A stretch of 10,757 bases of DNA from Phycisphaerales bacterium (GTDB lineage: Bacteria; Planctomycetota; Phycisphaerae; Phycisphaerales; SM1A02). The notes beneath the pieces are model-generated. The model was given only the letters and a program-made list of their open reading frames with translations, did no database searches and was not told where the DNA came from. The stretch is from contig SLDM01000211.1 of NCBI GenBank assembly GCA_007125255.1, forward strand, positions 1 to 10,757, given 5' to 3'. Shown here piece by piece: positions 6,816 through 10,757 of the stretch; position 1 is the first letter of the stretch; every line of letters starts with the position of its first letter. Made by a program: the position numbers and the translations under genes.

Positions 6816-8228
6816 ATGAACCCCACGGTTCTCATCAACATCGTCGGGCTGACGCCGTCACTGATCGGAGCGTGGTCCCCTCATCTGGCGGCGTTTCGGG
6901 ATGCAGGGGAGCTGCGCACCCTGGAGCCGACCCTGCCGGCCGTCACGACCTCGGTGCAGTACTCGATGCTGACCGGCGGCGTGCCGCGGGAGCATGGGAT
7001 CGTCGGCAATGGCTGGTACAACCGTGAGATGGCGGAGATCCAGTTCTGGAAACAGTCCAACCATCTCGTGCACCGGGAGAAGGTCTGGGAAACCGCGCGG
7101 CAGCGCGATGGTTCGTTCACCTGTGCGAACATGTTCTGGTGGTACAACATGTACGCAGCGGTCGACTACGCCGTCACCCCGCGACCGATCTACAAGGCCG
7201 ACGGCCGCAAGATTCCGGACTGTTACACCGCCCCCGCGGATCTGCGGCCGATGCTGCAGTCCGAACTCGGCCGCTTCCCGCTCTTCAACTTCTGGGGGCC
7301 GATGTCATCGATCCGGTCGAGCCGGTGGATCGCGGAGGCGAGCATGATCGTGCACCAGAAGCACGATCCGACCCTGATGCTCATCTACCTGCCGCACCTG
7401 GACTACGCGCTGCAGAAGTTCGGCCCTGAGGATGCGCGAAGCCGCGACGCCGTGACGGAGATCGACGGGGTCGCGGGTGACCTGATCCGGTTCTTCGAGC
7501 CGCGCGGCACCCGACTTCTCTTTGTCAGTGAGTACGGGATCGAGACGGCGACGAGCGCGGTGCATCTGAATCGCATCCTTCGCGATGAAGGGTCGATCGC
7601 CATCCGCGAGGAAGAGGGGTTGGAACTGCTCGACGCCGGCGCAAGCCGCGCTTTTGCCGTGGCGGACCACCAGATCGCGCACGTGTACGTGAAGCGTACG
7701 GAGGAGATCGAACGGTACCGGAACCTGCTCGGCGCCGTCTCGGGGGTTGCCCACGCGCTTGACCGGGGAGCGCAGCGTGCGTTCGGAATCGACCACGACC
7801 GCGCGGGCGATCTCGTCCTGATCGCGGAGCCGGGCCGGTGGTTCAGCTACTACTACTGGCAGGATGACGCCCGCGCGCCGGACTTCGCCCGGTGTGTGGA
7901 CATTCACCGCAAACCGGGATACGACCCGGTGGAACTGTTCATCGATCCGGCGATTCGCGCGCCGAAACTGAAGCTGGCGATCAAGCTGGCGCGGAAGAAG
8001 CTTGGATTCCGCACGCTGATGGATGTGATCCCGCTGGATGACACGCTCGTGATGGGCACCCACGGCCGGACCGACCTGCCCCCCGACCGCGGCCCGTTGA
8101 TGATGACCCCGAGCGGCACGCTGCGCGATCGACCGGAACGTCTGCCCTGTACGGCGGTGCGGGATGTGATACTGGAATGTGTGTTCGGGAAAGGAAGGCA
8201 CGGAGGGGGAGTGATGGAAGGAAAGTGA
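6816..8228 (+). CDS. eboF: EboF, type I phosphodiesterase/nucleotide pyrophosphatase family protein
   Basis: A 470-residue alkaline-phosphatase-superfamily protein. From the ATG at 6816 it begins MNPTVLINIVGLTP, the expected family start; T44 in PAVTTSVQ is the likely nucleophile. Typical blocks follow: LTGGVPREHGIVGNGWYNRE, CANMFWWYNMY, TPRPIYKADGRKIPD, FPLFNFWGP and the metal motif HLDY (H194, D196). Later come SEYGIE, where many relatives have SDHG, and VADHQIAHVYV. There is no signal peptide. The natural substrate of EboF is unknown. The open frame continues upstream to 6594, but that part is repeat sequence and not family-like. The last residues (GKGRHGGGVMEGK) and the TGA are encoded by octamer repeat, so the original 3' end has been replaced. 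No Shine-Dalgarno is seen, and 247 bp of repeat separate it from eboC. Confidence 0.92.
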   Translation: MNPTVLINIVGLTPSLIGAWSPHLAAFRDAGELRTLEPTLPAVTTSVQYSMLTGGVPREHGIVGNGWYNREMAEIQFWKQSNHLVHREKVWETARQRDGSFTCANMFWWYNMYAAVDYAVTPRPIYKADGRKIPDCYTAPADLRPMLQSELGRFPLFNFWGPMSSIRSSRWIAEASMIVHQKHDPTLMLIYLPHLDYALQKFGPEDARSRDAVTEIDGVAGDLIRFFEPRGTRLLFVSEYGIETATSAVHLNRILRDEGSIAIREEEGLELLDAGASRAFAVADHQIAHVYVKRTEEIERYRNLLGAVSGVAHALDRGAQRAFGIDHDRAGDLVLIAEPGRWFSYYYWQDDARAPDFARCVDIHRKPGYDPVELFIDPAIRAPKLKLAIKLARKKLGFRTLMDVIPLDDTLVMGTHGRTDLPPDRGPLMMTPSGTLRDRPERLPCTAVRDVILECVFGKGRHGGGVMEGK

Positions 8229-8269
8229 CGGAGTGACGAAGGAGAGGCACGAGGGCACGAAGGCACGGA
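8197..8269 (+). repeat. Octamer repeat tract 4, overlapping the eboF 3' end
   Basis: Units start at 8197 (GGCACGGA), 8211 (GTGATGGA, degenerate), 8225 (GTGACGGA), 8233 (GTGACGAA), 8246 (GGCACGAG), 8254 (GGCACGAA) and 8262 (GGCACGGA). The eboF TGA at 8226-8228 lies inside the third unit. Positions 8220-8241 are a 22-nt perfect inverted match to 8559-8580, and 8224-8242 a 19-nt perfect inverted match to 6602-6620. Confidence 0.85.
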
Positions 8270-8302
8270 GGGGTGGAGCGGCCGGCGCCGTTGAGAGTCC
8301 TG

Positions 8303-8336
8303 ATTCCGTTATTCCCGCGAAAGCTGGAATCCGGGG
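8303..8336 (+). repeat. Dispersed hairpin repeat of the ATTCCCGC-GAAA-GCGGGAAT type
   Basis: The core 8311-8330 pairs ATTCCCGC with GCTGGAAT around a GAAA tetraloop, one mismatch from a perfect 8-bp stem, followed by CCGGGG. The + frame reads SVIPAKAGIR, the spurious peptide typical of this widespread bacterial repeat class, known in Neisseria and many other genera. One copy in this window. Confidence 0.6.
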
Positions 8337-8375
8337 GGCGCGCCGTGAACGTCCCGCGCGCAGAAGACCGGGTTC

Positions 8376-8407
8376 CACGGCCGGAGGGCCGCAGGGAGTC
8401 GGCCGTG
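8376..8407. repeat. Palindrome with 8-bp arms inside the repeat island
   Basis: CACGGCCG at 8376-8383 and CGGCCGTG at 8400-8407 are perfect inverted arms around 16 nt. A flanking pair GTTCCA (8372-8377) and TGGAAC (8413-8418) could form an alternative stem. A terminator or remnant of a small repeat element is possible; the function is unknown. Confidence 0.5.
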
Positions 8408-8456
8408 CGAGATGGAACGAGGATCACCCTACCGACAACGACACCCGGTTGACGCC

Positions 8457-8498
8457 CGCACTGCCGACTCGCTGCGCTCGCTGGCAGTGGAACCCTGC
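8457..8498 (+). repeat. 42-bp hairpin element, copy 2
   Basis: CACTGCC at 8459-8465 and GGCAGTG at 8483-8489 form the stem; 41 of 42 positions are identical to 6691-6732. Like copy 1 it is adjacent to an octamer tract, here beginning 5 nt downstream at 8504. Confidence 0.8.
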
Positions 8499-8503
8499 AG
8501 AAA

Positions 8504-8527
8504 GCAACGAAGTGACGGAGCGACGAA
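8504..8527 (+). repeat. Octamer repeat tract 5, three units on +
   Basis: Three tandem units are GCAACGAA (8504-8511), GTGACGGA (8512-8519) and GCGACGAA (8520-8527). They are purine-rich on the + strand, opposite to the tract starting 32 nt later. Confidence 0.75.
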
Positions 8528-8559
8528 GGGGCAGAGGGAAGTCGATGTCTTCCACCCGC

Positions 8560-8621
8560 TTCGTCACTCCGTCACTTTCCCTTCGTGCCTCCGTGCCTCC
8601 GTGCCTTCGTGCCTTCGTGCC
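8560..8621 (-). repeat. Octamer repeat tract 6, abutting the cysK stop codon
   Basis: Seven units on the minus strand start (in + coordinates) at 8560, 8568, 8582, 8590, 8598, 8606 and 8614. Read from cysK they are GGCACGAA, GGCACGAA, GGCACGGA, GGCACGGA, GGCACGAA, then a GGGAAA spacer, then GTGACGGA and GTGACGAA. Six bases separate the tract from the cysK TGA. Confidence 0.85.
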
Positions 8622-8627
8622 TTTCTG

Positions 8628-9575
8628 TCAATTCCACAATCCTTCGAAGAGCGGCGTGGAGAGGTAGCGTTCGCCGAAGCTGCAGCCGATGGTGACGATG
8701 CGCTTGCCCTTGTTCTCGGGCCGGGCGGCGATGCGGGCGGCGACGCAGGCGTTCGCGCCGGTTGAGATGCCGCCGAGAATGCCCTCTTCCTTGGCCAGTC
8801 GCTGCGCCATCTCGAAGGCATCTTCGTTGCTGACGAGCTCGACGCCGCTGACCAGATCGGTATCCAGGTTCCTGGGAATGAAACCGGCGCCGATGCCCTG
8901 GATCTTGTGCGGGGCGGGCTTGCCGCCGGAGATCACCGGCGAGGCGGCGGGCTCAACGGCGATCGCTTCGAACTCGGGGTTGCGGTCGGCGGTGCGGATG
9001 TACCGCGTCACGCCGGTGATCGTGCCGCCGGTACCGACGCCGGAGACGATCATGTCGATCTTGCCGCCGGAGTCTTCCCAGATCTCCGGTCCCGTCGTCT
9101 TCTCGTGAATCTCGGGGTTGGCCGGGTTGTCGAACTGCTGCGGCATCCACGAGCCGGGGGTCTTCTCGACCAGCTCGGTGGCGTTGCGCACCGCGCCGGA
9201 CATGCCTTCGGCGGCGGGGGTCAGAACGAGCTTCGCACCGAGCGAGCGGAGCAGTACCCGCCGTTCCATACTCATCGATTCGGGCATCACGAGGGTGAGC
9301 TTGTACCCCCGGCAGGCGCAGACGAAGGCAAGCGCGATGCCGGTATTGCCGGAAGTCGGCTCGATGATCTCGGTGTCGGCGTTGATCTTGCCTTCTTTCT
9401 CCGCCGCCCCGATCATGGCTTCGGCGATCCGGTCTTTCACGCTGGCCATCGGGTTGAAGTATTCCAGCTTCAGGTAGACCTCCGCGTGATCATCCGGCAC
9501 TACCCGCCGCAAGCGGACCATGGGCGTGTTGAAGCACGTCTCGACGATGCTCTGATACAGCTTACCGTGTGACAT
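8628..9575 (-). CDS. cysK: Cysteine synthase A (O-acetylserine sulfhydrylase)
   Basis: This PLP enzyme replaces the acetyl group of O-acetylserine with sulfide to make cysteine, in the cytosol. The 315-residue length is normal. The Schiff-base lysine is K47 in PMASVKDR, the substrate-binding loop TSGNTG is at 74-79, the phosphate-binding loop GTGGT is at 181-185, and ISTGAN near the C-terminus is the late PLP-contacting block. The segment WMPQQFDNPANPEIHEKTTGPEIW fits CysK rather than cystathionine beta-synthase or threonine-type fold-II enzymes. The start gives MSHGKLYQSIVE; GGAG lies about 12 bases upstream. The gene diverges from cysE, which makes its substrate. Downstream, octamer repeats start 6 nt after the stop. 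The CysM/O-phosphoserine type is less likely given the adjacent acetyltransferase. Confidence 0.95.
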   Translation of the reverse strand: MSHGKLYQSIVETCFNTPMVRLRRVVPDDHAEVYLKLEYFNPMASVKDRIAEAMIGAAEKEGKINADTEIIEPTSGNTGIALAFVCACRGYKLTLVMPESMSMERRVLLRSLGAKLVLTPAAEGMSGAVRNATELVEKTPGSWMPQQFDNPANPEIHEKTTGPEIWEDSGGKIDMIVSGVGTGGTITGVTRYIRTADRNPEFEAIAVEPAASPVISGGKPAPHKIQGIGAGFIPRNLDTDLVSGVELVSNEDAFEMAQRLAKEEGILGGISTGANACVAARIAARPENKGKRIVTIGCSFGERYLSTPLFEGLWN

Positions 9576-9705
9576 TTCTCATTGACTCCAGCAGCGGGAT
9601 TCCTCGAAGAGACCAGCCGAACCGGCCGATCCGTTTCCTGTTTTCCTCCGCGTCTCTTCGCCTACGGGCGAAAAACGCGTGCACAGCCGTTACTATACAG
9701 AACGT
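9576..9705. promoter_or_regulatory. cysK/cysE divergent control region with competing hairpins
   Basis: Two overlapping inverted repeats are present. CGAAGAGAC (9605-9613) pairs with GTCTCTTCG (9652-9660). TTCGCC (9657-9662) pairs with GGCGAA (9667-9672) around a TACG loop, an especially stable tetraloop type. They share 9657-9660, so only one can form at a time in RNA. TACTATACAG at 9691-9700 has -10-like hexamers on both strands (TACTAT or TATACA on +, TATAGT on -), without clear -35 partners. On + the -10-like sequence is so close to the ATG at 9706 that transcripts could be nearly leaderless. I recognise no known T-box or riboswitch. Confidence 0.4.
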
Positions 9706-10692
9706 ATGGACTCATTCGAACCCATTTTGGGGTCAACTTCACCCGTTTCTCCGCAGGCGCTGGAAACGGCCATTGACCGTGTCACCGGATCGATCCACTC
9801 GGATGCGAGAACGCGGCACCTCTCGACCGCTCATCTGCCCGACCGGCAGGTCATCCTCCAGGTGATCGAGCGGCTGGACTGGCTGCTCTTTCCGGGGTTC
9901 TTCGGGCCGCGTGAGGTTTCCGACCACACGCTCCGCAACCACGTCTCCTCGGTCGTCCACGAGGTCAGTTATCGGCTGTTTGAGCAGGTGGCCCGCGCCT
10001 TGCGCTACGAGCAGTCGATCGATCATGAAGATCCCGGCCGCAACGGCCGCAGCGTCGAGTGCGATACCCGGGCCGGGGCGATCGTGACGTCATTCATCTC
10101 CGCCCTGCCGGAGGTGCGGCGGAGATTGAGTCTCGACGTGCAGGCCGCGTACGACGGCGATCCCGCCGCCCGACATACCGATGAGACGATCTTCTGCTAT
10201 CCGGGCCTCCGCGCGTTGAGCGTGTACCGGCTGGCGCACGAGCTCTACCGGCTCGACGTGCCGCTGATTCCGCGCATCATGGCGGAATACGCCCACTCCG
10301 AGACCGGCATCGACATTCACCCCGGCGCGCGGATCGGAAACTCCTTCTTCATCGATCACGGCACGGGCGTGGTCATCGGTGAAACCACGCGCATCGGCGA
10401 ACACTGCAAGGTCTACCAGGGCGTCACGCTCGGGGCGAAGAGTTTCCCGAAGAACGAGATGGGCGAGTATCTCCGGAGTGTGCAGCGGCACCCCACGCTG
10501 GAGGATCACGTGACGGTCTACGCCGGGGCGACCATTCTCGGCGGGGACACCGTGATCGGCGCGGGTTCGGTCGTCAACGGCGGGGTGTTTCTCACCAGTT
10601 CCGTACCGCCCGGTCACGTGGTTCGCGCTCCCAAGGCGGAATTGACTCTGCGCAGCAACCCGGAGATGCCTCCGGGAAACTATTTCATCTGA
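9706..10692 (+). CDS. cysE: Serine O-acetyltransferase (EpsC/CysE family)
   Basis: The enzyme transfers acetyl from acetyl-CoA to serine, giving O-acetylserine, the committed step of cysteine synthesis. The 328-residue product has a helical N-terminal half and a left-handed beta-helix of hexapeptide repeats from about residue 200. Active-site blocks are DIHPGARIG (D203, H205), IDHGTGVVIGE (H218) and QRHPTLEDHVTVYAGATILGG (H262). The C-terminus is NYFI, ending in the isoleucine that in known cysteine synthase complexes inserts into the CysK active site. The N-terminus is longer than in E. coli CysE (273 residues), as in EpsC-type proteins. The start is ATG 9706; an in-frame GTG at 9679 is possible. 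Neither has a Shine-Dalgarno site. The gene pairs divergently with cysK. Confidence 0.94.
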   Translation: MDSFEPILGSTSPVSPQALETAIDRVTGSIHSDARTRHLSTAHLPDRQVILQVIERLDWLLFPGFFGPREVSDHTLRNHVSSVVHEVSYRLFEQVARALRYEQSIDHEDPGRNGRSVECDTRAGAIVTSFISALPEVRRRLSLDVQAAYDGDPAARHTDETIFCYPGLRALSVYRLAHELYRLDVPLIPRIMAEYAHSETGIDIHPGARIGNSFFIDHGTGVVIGETTRIGEHCKVYQGVTLGAKSFPKNEMGEYLRSVQRHPTLEDHVTVYAGATILGGDTVIGAGSVVNGGVFLTSSVPPGHVVRAPKAELTLRSNPEMPPGNYFI

Positions 10693-10757
10693 GAGATCGT
10701 TCGTGGTCATGCCTTTGTGGAGATGTTTCCGCGAAGGCGGCCGGGCCGTCGCGGATC

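Larger units (their letters stand above)
8229..8627. other. 399-bp non-coding repeat island between convergent eboF and cysK
   Basis: No gene is supported here. In order it holds the rest of octamer tract 4, an ATTCC hairpin repeat, a palindrome at 8376-8407, the second copy of the 42-bp hairpin, a short + oriented octamer tract and a longer inverted octamer tract reaching the cysK stop. The open frames crossing it translate the repeats into runs such as RHEGTKARR, a common artefact of such tracts. Any termination of eboF and cysK must occur inside this island. Confidence 0.75.

Noticed and set aside
7305..8378. 357-codon minus-strand frame opposite eboF
   Set aside because: Antisense shadow; its N-terminal part is translated repeat.
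8197..8627. Insertion sequence or transposon with terminal inverted repeats
   Set aside because: The 22-nt inverted match is made of octamers found elsewhere; no transposase and no evident target duplication.
8233..8667. Open frame of 144 codons across the repeat island
   Set aside because: It is translated repeat (RHEGTKARR, SVIPAKAGIR) and runs into the antisense of cysK; not a gene.
9576..9705. T-box or known riboswitch controlling cysE
   Set aside because: No T-box sequence, no terminator with T-run, and no consensus of a known class could be recognised; only the competing dyads are reported.
10729..10740. Short hairpin CCGC-GAAG-GCGG after cysE
   Set aside because: A 4-bp stem is expected by chance in this base composition; the remaining bases after cysE show nothing else supportable.

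Overview
The window is GC-rich bacterial chromosome with genes on both strands. It contains seven complete genes plus a possible gene tail at the left edge. Encoding the ebo-type proteins together with tracts of a short GGCACGAA-like repeat is a combination I associate with uncultured Planctomycetota (for example Phycisphaerae-like genomes). That assignment is inference; no rRNA or marker gene here proves it.

Layout, left to right. A possible + strand gene tail ends at 48. glpD (FAD glycerol-3-phosphate dehydrogenase, 145-1728) is on the minus strand and diverges from an Mrp/ApbC-type P-loop ATPase (1937-3037). After a repeat tract there is a five-gene + strand block: a small unrecognised gene (3265-3591), then eboB (TatD-like metal hydrolase), eboE (TIM-barrel 'metabolite traffic' protein), eboC (UbiA-like membrane protein) and eboF (type I phosphodiesterase/nucleotide pyrophosphatase family). 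eboB and eboE overlap by 8 bp and eboE/eboC are 3 bp apart. A 247-bp repeat-filled gap separates eboC from eboF. The right end carries a divergent pair for cysteine synthesis: cysK (minus, 8628-9575) and cysE (plus, 9706-10692).

The most interesting protein-coding content is the ebo block. In the cyanobacterium Nostoc punctiforme the ebo cluster is needed to deliver a scytonemin precursor to the periplasm, but related clusters occur in many bacteria that make no scytonemin, and their substrate is generally unknown. This version has no recognisable eboA or eboD and is headed by a 108-residue protein of unknown family.

The most interesting non-coding content is a family of degenerate octamers, GGCACGRA and GTNACGRA, about 38 copies in six tracts. 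They lie within 6-14 nt of, or across, the stop codons of mrp, eboC, eboF and cysK. They keep a conserved internal order, bracket the ebo block, occur in both orientations, and have supplied the last codons and stop of eboF. Two copies of a 42-bp hairpin element and one copy of a mobile 'ATTCCCGC-GAAA' type hairpin are mixed in with them.

Glycerol-3-phosphate oxidation, Mrp, ebo and cysteine synthesis look like separate units that happen to be adjacent; I see no evidence that they form one pathway.
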